A DNA stretch of 9,323 nucleotides from contig JBJHCR010000260.1 in the NCBI GenBank assembly GCA_050486105.1, forward strand, positions 1 to 9,323, written 5' to 3'. Made by a program: the position numbers and the translations under genes. Position 1 is the stretch's first letter, and every line of letters begins with the position of its first letter. This DNA is from JAEXNA01 sp050486105. Lineage in GTDB: Bacteria; Vulcanimicrobiota; Xenobia; Xenobiales; JADMJV01. Below, one piece after another: positions 1 to 6,740 of the stretch. The notes under the pieces were generated by a model. It was not told the DNA's origin, ran no database searches, and saw only the letters and a list, made by a program, of their open reading frames with translations.

Positions 1-372
1 GTCGTCGCCAAAGAGTGCCGTTGATGTTTCGAGCCGATATCTCTGAACCGTCGACACCCTCCGAGGTGTAGGCGGCGATGCGTTCCGACAGATAGTCGAA
101 CTCCACTTCGGCTTGGGAGAAAGGAACCGACTCTCCCTGGGAAACTCCCAACTTGGGAATCGAGCCTGCGTATGCATACAAAGTGCCGTCCACCATCCGA
201 GTTTGGATGATGGTGGTCTCATCCGAGAGAGCCGCCCCCGGCCCCGAGCCACCGCTCTTAGGAGCCCCCACTTCACCACAACCGATGATCAAGAAAGTAC
301 TAAGGGTACAAAGAAAAACGAGAGAAAAACGAGAGAAAAACGAGAGAAAAACGAGGTTCGCTGTGCGATCAT
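1..372 (-). CDS. Putative lipoprotein, 5' part, start out of frame (phase-variable or broken)
   Basis: Reading the minus strand towards the left edge, one frame stays open from about position 403 to base 1. It encodes a hydrophobic stretch ending in a lipobox (L-I-I-G-C, Cys codon at 278-280), then a Gly/Ser/Pro-rich linker and a mature domain that leaves the window. No ATG, GTG or TTG lies in that frame upstream of the lipobox. The best start, ATG at 370-372, sits 5 nt from a strong ribosome binding site but is in another frame, whose product ends at a TGA at 289-291. An 11-bp tandem repeat lies between start and lipobox. Removing one unit joins ATG, hydrophobic core (FSLVFLCTLSTFLII) and lipobox in a single frame, giving a textbook lipoprotein signal peptide. 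The gene is therefore switched off, damaged, or misassembled here. I do not recognise the mature domain. The lipoprotein call is solid; the start and the functional state are uncertain. Confidence 0.7.
314..355. repeat. 11-bp tandem repeat, about 3.8 copies
   Basis: The unit AAAAACGAGAG occurs three times perfectly (314-324, 325-335, 336-346), followed by nine matching bases (347-355). It lies inside the signal-peptide coding region of the minus-strand lipoprotein gene. Eleven is not a multiple of three, so each gain or loss of a unit changes the reading frame. This is the arrangement seen in loci that switch by slipped-strand mispairing. Confidence 0.93.
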
Positions 373-375
373 ATG

Positions 376-384
376 CCCCTCCCC
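376..384 (-). promoter_or_regulatory. Ribosome binding site for the lipoprotein gene
   Basis: On the minus strand GGGGAGGGG lies just upstream of the ATG at 370-372, with its GGAGG core 5 nt from the start codon. It matters because it marks that ATG as the intended start although it is out of frame with the lipobox downstream. Confidence 0.65.
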
Positions 385-406
385 GAGCTTTGCTCTGGCA
401 AGATCA

Positions 407-579
407 TGAGTCCGTTCATGCCAGTCACTCTAGACTGCCACATAGTAGTACAAGGCCGATAGAGGGAGATCTCTCTAATTTGAGGTCGAATTACTCGAGG
501 TGAGTGACGACCTGCGACCCTCAATCCATCTCAATGAGGTCGTCGAACAGATTCGATGCGAGCCATCCTGGTCAAGAGC
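407..579. other. Intergenic region, no gene recognised
   Basis: This stretch lies between the HNH-side remnant and the lipoprotein gene and should hold the lipoprotein promoter, but I see no convincing -35/-10 pair. It contains a perfect 8-bp inverted repeat (506-513 against 537-544, 23-base spacer) whose spacer carries the direct repeat CTCAAT (520-525 and 530-535). It also contains the short palindrome GAGATCTC. No T-run follows the inverted repeat on either strand, so it is not a clear terminator. Confidence 0.5.
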
Positions 580-744
580 CTAAGGCTGCTCCCCAAGTTC
601 GCGCAAACGCACAGCCAAACGCTCCCCCTTCTCCTTGGCCAGGAGTGGGTGCATCTTTCAGCTCGCTCGCTCCTCGAGGCGATCCACCCGGCTGCGCAGC
701 TCAGAGAGTTCTTGCCGGATGTCGGCACTGCTGTAACCGAGGCC
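580..744 (-). pseudogene. Possible decayed coiled-coil tail in frame with the HNH gene
   Basis: Directly after the HNH stop codon (TGA, 745-747) the same minus frame continues as a charged, helix-like 28-residue segment containing ELSELRSRVDRLEERAS. It meets TGA at 658-660 and resumes with MHPLLAKEKGERLAVRLREL before ending at TAG, 580-582. The composition (heptad-like Leu, paired Glu/Arg) looks like real coding sequence. I recall similar RLA..LRELG tails at the C-termini of some Uma2-family proteins, which is an uncertain likeness. The first block has no start codon. The second has an ATG at 652-654 but no good ribosome binding site. It could be a gene remnant, a 24-residue small protein, or chance. 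Confidence 0.3.
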
Positions 745-1248
745 TCAATCGCTATCCATAAAGAGGTAGCGTCCCCATTCGGTGCGAGTCTTCACTTTGC
801 GATTCCGCAGCCAGGGAATCGGCGATGGCCGACGAGGTCTACTCCTAAGGTCCATCCTGGCTTGGGCCGGAGTGCGGTCCATTTTCTTGCGATTGCAGCG
901 CTCACAAGCGCAAACACAGTTGATCCAGGAATCCTCGCCCCCTTTGCTCCGGGGCACCACATGGTCCACCGTATCACCGTAGCCTCCACAGTACTGGCAC
1001 TCGTAGCCGTCGCGCTCAAGAATATTCTTGCGAGATAGCGGAACCTCCTTAAAGGGGCGACGGATGTAGTAGGTCATGCGGATGACCGAAGGCAATTGAT
1101 GGCTTCTGGTGGCAGACCGAAGGGTGCCGCCCTCGACGGCTTCTATCAATTCAGCTTTGGCCTTAACCAGTAGTTTCAGAGCACGACGCAAAGTCGTCAC
1201 ATTGAGGTATTCGTAGCTGGCGTTCAGCACCAGAACGGAACCGGTCAC
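745..1248 (-). CDS. HNH endonuclease family protein
   Basis: A 167-residue protein of the HNH nuclease family, metal-dependent enzymes that cut DNA. The N-terminal segment (SVLVLNASYEYLNV, then RRALKLLVKAKAELIE) is the usual lead-in of stand-alone bacterial HNH proteins. The zinc ligands are C84-x2-C87 and C115-x2-C118. The catalytic block starts at D95-H96 (DHVVPRSKGGEDSW) and includes N110 and N119 of the CNRKK motif, so the active site looks intact. I chose GTG at 1246-1248: it has TGGAG 7 nt upstream and starts where the family normally starts. A longer reading from GTG at 1302 adds 18 residues unlike the family and begins almost at the predicted transcription start. Family members of this kind are common on bacterial chromosomes and their biological role is generally unknown. 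No methylase or partner gene is adjacent, so restriction is not indicated. Confidence 0.9.
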   Translation of the reverse strand: MTGSVLVLNASYEYLNVTTLRRALKLLVKAKAELIEAVEGGTLRSATRSHQLPSVIRMTYYIRRPFKEVPLSRKNILERDGYECQYCGGYGDTVDHVVPRSKGGEDSWINCVCACERCNRKKMDRTPAQARMDLRSRPRRPSPIPWLRNRKVKTRTEWGRYLFMDSD

Positions 1249-1255
1249 TGCGGGA

Positions 1256-1260
1256 CTCCA
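1256..1260 (-). promoter_or_regulatory. Ribosome binding site deciding the HNH start
   Basis: TGGAG on the minus strand, 7 nt before the GTG at 1246-1248, supports the shorter HNH protein over the GTG at 1302. Confidence 0.6.
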
Positions 1261-1316
1261 GAGATTTAGTAGGAAGGTGCCCTGCCACAACCGACAACCC
1301 ACACCGTTCCGCAGAT

Positions 1317-1345
1317 ATCAAAGCACGTTGTGAGGAGGGTGTCAA
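1317..1345 (-). promoter_or_regulatory. Probable sigma-70-type promoter of the HNH gene
   Basis: On the minus strand a perfect TTGACA (1345-1340) is followed after 17 bases by TTTGAT (1322-1317, four of six matches to TATAAT). Transcription would begin near 1310, leaving a leader of about 60 nt before the GTG start. Confidence 0.5.
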
Positions 1346-1444
1346 TTCCGAAGGGGTGCTGAAATTGCTCCGAGGCTCTTGACCACCCGGCCAACGCTCC
1401 CAAAAACTTTCCGACAAGAAATAGCCAACTGGCCACCGTTTTCA

Positions 1445-1458
1445 TGACCGATCGGTCA
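1445..1458. promoter_or_regulatory. Perfect 14-bp palindrome, candidate operator
   Basis: TGACCGATCGGTCA equals its own reverse complement. It lies 60 bases upstream of the response regulator's ATG and abuts or overlaps the candidate -35 box. That is a usual place for a dimeric regulator to bind. The binder is unknown; self-regulation by the neighbouring LuxR-type protein is one possibility. Confidence 0.45.
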
Positions 1459-1487
1459 GGACAACTCACCCTCCAGCCCAGTATGAT
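1458..1487 (+). promoter_or_regulatory. Candidate promoter of the response regulator
   Basis: The -10 candidate TATGAT (1482-1487, five of six matches) is preceded after 18 bases by AGGACA (1458-1463, four of six matches to TTGACA). Transcription would start near 1494, about 25 bases before the ATG. The weak -35 box beside a palindrome would fit an activated or repressed promoter. Confidence 0.4.
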
Positions 1488-1518
1488 TGGAGCACAATTT
1501 AATATTAACGGGGTTGGG

Positions 1519-2172
1519 ATGATTCTTTTTCTCATTGATCGACACAGACTCTTTCGGGAAGGTCTACGCGCTCTTTTGGAGCGAGACGGAACTCATGTGG
1601 TGGTGGGTGAAGCCCGGAGCATTGAGTCGGCCTTGACCACCATCTCCGAGCACAGTTGTGAGGTCATAGTCGCCGAGGTCAGTTCGAAGTCGAGCAAATG
1701 TCGCTCTGAATTGAGAGCATTGAAGAGCAAATGCCCAGGAACTCCGGTGCTGGTGGTCAGTTCTCACTCGGACAACAGCATCGTTAGAGAAGTTCTGGAG
1801 GCCGGGGCTGACGGCTTCCTGCTGAAATCAGCCGGAGTGAACGACCTCTTGAACGCACTAGAATCGGTGGGAAGAGGCGGTTGTTATCTGCATAACGAGG
1901 TCGCCAGCACCGTGGTCGGCCATCTTAGGAATGTCAAGCAAAAGCCGATGGAAAACCCCTCTCAGTTGTCTCCTCGGGAAAAAGAACTCCTCGTCTTGCT
2001 GGCCAAGGGACTCAAAAACAACGAGATCGCCGATGAACTCTACGTATCCGTGAGCACGATTAAGAATCACCTGCGTCTGCTTTTTAAGCGCTTCAAAGTC
2101 TCAGATCGTACTCGCCTGGTGGTGGAGGCCATAAATCTTGGCCTCATCAGCCAAGACAAGACGAATTCGTAG
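1519..2172 (+). CDS. NarL/LuxR-family response regulator with atypical receiver
   Basis: A 217-residue DNA-binding regulator with an N-terminal receiver (about 1-120), a short linker, and a C-terminal LuxR-type helix-turn-helix (about 150-212; SPREKELLVLLAKGLKNNEI, then STIKNHL). I chose ATG 1519: the receiver's first strand (MILFLIDRH) begins there, it follows a G-rich stretch, and the 25 residues upstream in frame resemble no family member. The receiver is unusual. The phospho-acceptor Asp is Glu at position 53 (VIVAEVS), and the Mg2+-binding acidic pair is D7-R8 instead of D-D. The switch Ser (S81) and conserved Lys (K103, in GFLLKSA) are kept. Glu at this site often mimics phosphorylation in other response regulators, so the protein may be active without a kinase, and no kinase gene is adjacent. 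The DNA-binding domain looks intact. It converges on the queuosine salvage gene with a 26-base gap. Its targets are unknown. Confidence 0.9.
   Translation: MILFLIDRHRLFREGLRALLERDGTHVVVGEARSIESALTTISEHSCEVIVAEVSSKSSKCRSELRALKSKCPGTPVLVVSSHSDNSIVREVLEAGADGFLLKSAGVNDLLNALESVGRGGCYLHNEVASTVVGHLRNVKQKPMENPSQLSPREKELLVLLAKGLKNNEIADELYVSVSTIKNHLRLLFKRFKVSDRTRLVVEAINLGLISQDKTNS
2136..2156 (-). terminator. Weak hairpin, possible terminator for the salvage gene
   Basis: A perfect 7-bp stem (TCTTGGC / GCCAAGA, 7-base loop) lies about 43 bases beyond the stop of the minus-strand salvage gene, inside the last codons of the convergent regulator. On the minus strand it is followed by TTTAT, a poor U-tract, so the call is tentative. 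Confidence 0.25.
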
Positions 2173-2198
2173 GTGTGAAGCTCCCAAATCCAAGTGGT

Positions 2199-3197
2199 TT
2201 AGTAGAAGATCGTTCGAGTCCGATGGTAAGGTCGCTCCTCGGCCACGGGCACCTGTCCGAGGTTCCAAAGCAGCCAATCCAGTTCGTAGGCTTGCACCGT
2301 TCGCCCGCCTTCGACTAAGCGCCGACGCAACAGTTCTACGGCCCAAACCATACCTGCCCGAATCTCCACTTCTAGTGGGTCTCCGGCCGGAATTTGCTCG
2401 TACCTGGTGAGGCATGCTTCGAGTTCCGGGGAATAGCGCAACACCCGGTAGGCTTCGAGGACCTGAGGAATCTTGTAATCGGCAAAAGCCGTCAGATTGT
2501 GGCAATCGTGGAAGTCCACCAACTCATCACCGGGCAGAGCCCCGTAAAGGTCCATCACCAGGATCTGGGCTCGTTTATAGAACTTAACTTCTCGGCCGTA
2601 GTACAGGCTGGTGTCATCAAAGCAGGGAAAATTCTCGATGATCAACTGAGTCAGGGCAACTGCCGACCCTTGAGCGGCGGCCAGCAAATTAACGAAATCG
2701 CCCTCCCAGGCTTGCAGCAGGCGTTCACCAACCTGCCGGGCGTGAGTTAAGCGCTCCGACAGCATGGGAATCTCCCCGCGTCCCCGAAAAATGTGTTGCA
2801 AGTCCGCTTCGGTGAGAGCGGCCATCCGAGAGGGCAGATAGAGAGGATCTCCTTCTTCGATGGCTCGTTTGATGGAGGCCGCCAGGGCGTTGTAGCCGTT
2901 GTATGACTTACCCCGATACTCGATCCCCCACTTCTCTTCTCCCTGCTCAGGCCAAAAGCAAAAGTTCCAGGCGTCCAAGAGGAGTACGGCTGTGGCGGTG
3001 TTTCGGCTGCCGTCCGACCAATGAACCTCCTCGTTCCAAGGGGGAGTCTCGAAAGGGTCTTCCAACCACCTTTCACAGAGGTCTTTGACGGCTCGTTCGT
3101 CGATCCAAACATGGCGAGCCTGCTCCAGGACCGACTGGGTCGACTCCAAGACTCCGAGACCTTTTGCTGTATCCGTAAGCTTAAGCAGTGTGTTCAT
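2199..3197 (-). CDS. qng1: Queuosine salvage protein (DUF2419 / QNG1 family)
   Basis: A 332-residue protein of the queuosine salvage family. Characterised members are N-glycosidases that hydrolyse queuosine 5'-monophosphate and release the base queuine, which a tRNA-guanine transglycosylase can place at tRNA position 34. Family landmarks appear in order: GVLEST and ARHVWIDE near the N-terminus, LLDAWNFCFWP (73-83), GYNAL (101-105), KFYKRAQIL (205-213), LTAFADYKIPQ (235-245) and the C-terminal HRTRTIFY (325-332). The conserved FADY aspartate (D240) is probably catalytic by analogy with family structures. Length is full. The ATG at 3195-3197 is the likely start: GVLEST sits at the usual distance, though AGGA is about 13 nt upstream, which is long. 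No queuosine biosynthesis or transporter gene is next to it; it is divergent from the STAND gene and convergent with the regulator. The family call is strong. The exact substrate in this organism is inferred. Confidence 0.93.
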   Translation of the reverse strand: MNTLLKLTDTAKGLGVLESTQSVLEQARHVWIDERAVKDLCERWLEDPFETPPWNEEVHWSDGSRNTATAVLLLDAWNFCFWPEQGEEKWGIEYRGKSYNGYNALAASIKRAIEEGDPLYLPSRMAALTEADLQHIFRGRGEIPMLSERLTHARQVGERLLQAWEGDFVNLLAAAQGSAVALTQLIIENFPCFDDTSLYYGREVKFYKRAQILVMDLYGALPGDELVDFHDCHNLTAFADYKIPQVLEAYRVLRYSPELEACLTRYEQIPAGDPLEVEIRAGMVWAVELLRRRLVEGGRTVQAYELDWLLWNLGQVPVAEERPYHRTRTIFY

Positions 3198-3350
3198 GCG
3201 TGAAAAATTTTCCTAACCCTGGTGAGTCCCTTCCCAGAGAGAGAACATCCGGAGGACTCACCCCCACCTTACCGAAGCCCAACCAATCTGAAACCTATAC
3301 ACAAGACTGCTGCGGGCCTGAGTTGTGTCCGGCGGTCGGCAAAGTGAAAC

Positions 3351-3355
3351 GAGGA
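3351..3355 (+). promoter_or_regulatory. Ribosome binding site deciding the STAND start
   Basis: GAGGA ends 3 nt before a TTG (3359-3361), so spacing is a little short. It is still the best initiation site upstream of the P-loop. The other in-frame choices, GTG 3344, TTG 3323 and ATG 3188, have no such site, and the last overlaps the start of the divergent gene. Confidence 0.4.
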
Positions 3356-3358
3356 ATC

Positions 3359-6300
3359 TTGGTCAAGAGCGCAACCGAAACACAGGAGTCGACAACTCTA
3401 CCCATAGTAGATCGGAGCTGGCTTCTCACCGAATTGAGCGAATGGTTCAATGGAGTTGAGCCCGGAGAACGTGCGACCCTCATAGGCCCACCCGGAGTCG
3501 GGAAGACCTGGGTAGCAAGAAGTCTGGCAGACAGAGTCCTGAATTCCGTTTATGTGAATTTTGCCGCCCTCTCGGACCGAGAGGAATGGCCCAAACCCCT
3601 GACTCGCGAGGTTCTCGGAGAGCAGGCGCCGAGCTTGATCATTCTAGACTCAGTGGAGCAAGCCTTGGCTGCAGTCTGGAGAACAGCTCGCTTAGACGAA
3701 GAGTTTCCCACTGTTCCCATCCTATTCGTCTTTCGCCCCGGAGTTCATTTCGAAGGTCTGCAAAAGCCAGGCTGCAAGCAATTCACCCTCACCCCAGACC
3801 GACCCGAGCAGCAAGAAGATTTGGCAAACTATCTGGCTGCGACCAACATGGAGAGTCAACTGGGTTTGCTCAGCACCTTCAAAGAAGCAGAGTTCCTTCT
3901 TCGAAACCCGGAACAGGGTCGCTACCAATTGGACTCTTACTATCTAGCACTCTGGCGAGAGACTACCCGCCCCTTGAGCGGAGCTCTTCGAGTCTTGGTG
4001 GAGCAAGTCGCTCTTCTCTTGGCCGACACTCCGGAGGGACTCCCCCTGGAAACCATCACCGACTTCACCGGGATTCCCGCGGTGCAGATTCGTGAGGCCA
4101 TCGACCTCCTAAGTCAAGTCTTGGCCGTGGACAGCACCGGAGTAACCCTCTTCTCTAAGGGTTTTGGGCTCTTCTTGACCAACCACTTCTCACGAGACCT
4201 CGGTCCGGTGCACGGACGAATTGTGAGCTTCTTTCGAGAGACCTACCCCACCTGGCACGAAATGCGCGACGCCTACGGCTGGAGATACTTGGTTCTGCAC
4301 TGCGATCGCCTGGCACGAGCCTCCCGAAGGCAAGATTTCAGCATCCTCCATTGGCTGAACGAGGGCTCGTTCTCCATGCTCAAACTGGAACGCACTGGCA
4401 TGTTGCCCAGCGTCCTCAAGGATCTCCGCCTGTCCTTGATCGCTAGCCTAGAAACGAGAGATATCCCGAGAATCATCGCCTTTGGCCATCGCATCGCCAA
4501 ACTCCGCAAGCACGAGTCGGTCCGCACCGTACACCGCCTGGCCGACAGTGGCGAGATCGCCATGGCCCGAGAAAACGCTTTTCTGATCTCGGGAGAGGGT
4601 CATCGCTTCTTGGTTTGGCTCCTATTCGCCAGCCAAGCCTTGGAAGGGGGTAGCCTAGAGACCACTAAGGTTCTGCTTCAGGAAGCCGAGCGCTTTCCCA
4701 CCCTGGACCTCAAGGAAGCCGAGGTGGAACTGGCGGCCAGTCTGATAGCCACCATGCTCGAGCACCCCCACACGGACCAAGAGCACAAATCCATGCTGTT
4801 GGGTCTGTTAGCGATGCACGGAGATCCCAATCTGGCAAGCCTGGCGTTTCGGACGGCCGGGCGCTTCCACAAGCTCACCAAACCATTGAGAAAGACTTTG
4901 TTCGAGCGCGGACTGGTCTCGGCTAGAGAAATCCCCTTTGAGAGCAGCCGAACTCAGCGTCTGCAGGAACTCACCGCCAGATTAGCCCGCTTGGATGGGG
5001 GCAAGCGACCCGATATCAAGGCCTATCCCGAAAGGCTTGAGCGGGCCGAGGAGCCAGAGAAGGAATGGAACCGCATGGTCAAGGAGGTCCGGGGGGGGAT
5101 CCTGCCTGTCGCCACAGCCGCCGCCAGTCTGATCCCGTTTTCCGATAAAGCCTGGAGCACCGCCGCCTACCTAACTCTGGCAGAGCAGTTGGAGAAGCTC
5201 GAAGACCAAGAAGTCCTCTGCCATGCTCTCTCCGGCCTGATTCAAAGCTTGGAGGACAGCAAAGTTCGTGAACTCGACGAGCACGTGCAAGACGGGCTGC
5301 GCACCGCCATCCTCCGCCTGGACTCCCCTCAAGATCGGAGCCGTTTTCTGGCTCGTTTTGCCGTCATGCTTAACCTCAAGGGACGCCCCCTGGAGGCTCA
5401 GCAGAAGATCTCCTTGGCAGCGGCCAACGCTTTTGGCGTGGTGGATGGGAGCCAACGCTCCCAATCCCTTCTCCACCTGGCTCAACAGGTGGCGGCCATG
5501 GGCTCTATGGCTCGAGCCAGGGACCTCACCTTTCACGCCATGGAGCTTTCCATGAGAACCGACAACTTGGATCGGGAGTGTCGTCAGTTGGTGCTCCTCT
5601 TGAGCTCTTCTTCAGCCCAGAGCGAGAGTGCCGAAGAGATCGTGAGAATGGGAGAGAATCTGAGGTTTGGTGATTCGCCGGTGGAGATGGAGGCCCGAGG
5701 GAGAGCTTTGGTTACCCTAGCAGCTGGTCTATCTCGATTGGGCGCAGAAGAGCAGGCTCAAAGCTACCGAGATCTGGCGATCTCAACCACTCGGTCTCTA
5801 GCCGACAGCGAACTCAAAATTCACCTCATGAGTGACCTTGCCGCTGCCCTTCATCTGTCGGAGGAAAAGAAGCGAGCGAGAAAGCTTTTTAAGGATGCCC
5901 GAGGACTGTACGAGAGCGAGACTTTCGTTAAGGGATTGATGTCCACGACGGCTCTGCTTCGCCTGTCCATGATCCTTGAGAACCAGACTCAGACTAAGCG
6001 CTTTTACGAAGCCTGCAACGATCTTTTTGTGGATCCAGGCTTTCGCACCTGGCTGACTTCGCCGTCGATTCTCGATTATTTGGAGCAAGCGGAAAAGCTA
6101 GGCAAGATCGAAGAAGTCCTGGTTCATCTTAGGGACATCGAAGCAGCAGTGGACCTCACTGACCGCGAGCAAGTCGGTCTCCTTCGTTGTTTTCTTCACC
6201 TCAAAGCTTTTCAAGCGGCCGAAGAGCGTCTAGAGCGAATCCAGGATCTCGTCTTGAGATGTCAGGCACACGTCGACATCGCTCTGTCCCTTCTTCCGGT

Positions 6301-6736
6301 GCACGCCGAACGAAGCCTGGAACATCTGATGGCCATTCCCTTGGAAAGCGTCCGAACCGAGGGGATACAGCGCCTGGCCATGCTCAACGGAGCCGAGATC
6401 CGACCGACTGAACAGACCAGAGTTCGGGAGGTTCTCAATCACCTCACTCTGATGGCCATGGATCATCCCGATGCCATGGACGCGGTTCTGGGCCGTTGGT
6501 TGCAAAGCTGCCCTGACCGAGAAACCCTGGTGGCCATCGCCGAGAAGATGGGCTGGAGCATCACCCAGCCTCAACACCGCTATGCAGAGCTCTTCCCGCA
6601 ATCTCAGCAGGAGGATTCCGAGGGAGGTCCAGGCCTAGAAGCCAACCCTCAGAGCGAGCCCGACTCCGAAGAGTCCGGAGTTTCGACCTCCGACGATGGC
6701 TTCCAGGCCATCGAACTGACCAGCCCTAAAAAGTGA
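3359..6736 (+). CDS. STAND-type P-loop ATPase with helical-repeat C-terminus
   Basis: With the TTG start this is a 1125-residue protein. The only ATG, at 3188, would add 57 residues of Cys/Pro/Gln-rich sequence that looks untranslated, and would overlap the divergent gene. The nucleotide-binding domain shows a VDR entry motif (17-19), Walker A GPPGVGKT (43-50), Walker B LIILD (D97), a sensor-like FVFRPG (R126) and an LTPDRP segment near 145, the order seen in NB-ARC/NACHT STAND ATPases. A likely winged helix follows (about 205-275). The rest is nearly all alpha-helical and resembles degenerate TPR-type repeats (about 560-1060), a usual ligand-sensing part. The last 40 residues or so are acidic and probably disordered. 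STAND proteins switch and oligomerise on sensing a ligand. Here there is no N-terminal effector domain, since the ATPase begins almost at once. The esterase gene follows after four bases and is probably co-translated. A G8 run interrupts the middle. Role unknown: signalling, regulation or phage defence are all possible. Confidence 0.8.
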   Translation: MVKSATETQESTTLPIVDRSWLLTELSEWFNGVEPGERATLIGPPGVGKTWVARSLADRVLNSVYVNFAALSDREEWPKPLTREVLGEQAPSLIILDSVEQALAAVWRTARLDEEFPTVPILFVFRPGVHFEGLQKPGCKQFTLTPDRPEQQEDLANYLAATNMESQLGLLSTFKEAEFLLRNPEQGRYQLDSYYLALWRETTRPLSGALRVLVEQVALLLADTPEGLPLETITDFTGIPAVQIREAIDLLSQVLAVDSTGVTLFSKGFGLFLTNHFSRDLGPVHGRIVSFFRETYPTWHEMRDAYGWRYLVLHCDRLARASRRQDFSILHWLNEGSFSMLKLERTGMLPSVLKDLRLSLIASLETRDIPRIIAFGHRIAKLRKHESVRTVHRLADSGEIAMARENAFLISGEGHRFLVWLLFASQALEGGSLETTKVLLQEAERFPTLDLKEAEVELAASLIATMLEHPHTDQEHKSMLLGLLAMHGDPNLASLAFRTAGRFHKLTKPLRKTLFERGLVSAREIPFESSRTQRLQELTARLARLDGGKRPDIKAYPERLERAEEPEKEWNRMVKEVRGGILPVATAAASLIPFSDKAWSTAAYLTLAEQLEKLEDQEVLCHALSGLIQSLEDSKVRELDEHVQDGLRTAILRLDSPQDRSRFLARFAVMLNLKGRPLEAQQKISLAAANAFGVVDGSQRSQSLLHLAQQVAAMGSMARARDLTFHAMELSMRTDNLDRECRQLVLLLSSSSAQSESAEEIVRMGENLRFGDSPVEMEARGRALVTLAAGLSRLGAEEQAQSYRDLAISTTRSLADSELKIHLMSDLAAALHLSEEKKRARKLFKDARGLYESETFVKGLMSTTALLRLSMILENQTQTKRFYEACNDLFVDPGFRTWLTSPSILDYLEQAEKLGKIEEVLVHLRDIEAAVDLTDREQVGLLRCFLHLKAFQAAEERLERIQDLVLRCQAHVDIALSLLPVHAERSLEHLMAIPLESVRTEGIQRLAMLNGAEIRPTEQTRVREVLNHLTLMAMDHPDAMDAVLGRWLQSCPDRETLVAIAEKMGWSITQPQHRYAELFPQSQQEDSEGGPGLEANPQSEPDSEESGVSTSDDGFQAIELTSPKK
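5091..5098 (+). repeat. G8 homopolymer inside the STAND gene
   Basis: Eight consecutive G residues lie in the codons of VRGGIL, near residue 580 of 1125. Tracts of this length can slip during replication. Loss or gain of one G would cut the protein before most of its repeat domain and uncouple the esterase gene behind it. Confidence 0.9.
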
Positions 6737-6740
6737 CCTC

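Noticed and set aside
314..355. Repeat cluster as a CRISPR array
   Set aside because: Units are only 11 bp, directly adjacent, with no spacers and no cas genes nearby.
113..503. Two overlapping plus-strand open frames of about 100 codons
   Set aside because: Both are opposite the lipoprotein gene, lack domain features, and owe part of their length to the 11-bp repeat read as Lys/Arg/Glu.
556..1038. Plus-strand open frame of 160 codons
   Set aside because: It lies antisense to the HNH gene and its downstream remnant, and shows no recognisable domain. The HNH motifs on the minus strand are unambiguous.
745..1248. HNH protein as part of a restriction-modification or homing element
   Set aside because: No methyltransferase, recognition subunit, intron or intein boundary is visible around it.
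3188..3358. N-terminal extension of the STAND protein from ATG 3188
   Set aside because: The 57 residues are rich in Cys, Pro and Gln without family character, the start overlaps the divergent gene, and no ribosome binding site is present. TTG 3359 with GAGGA fits better.
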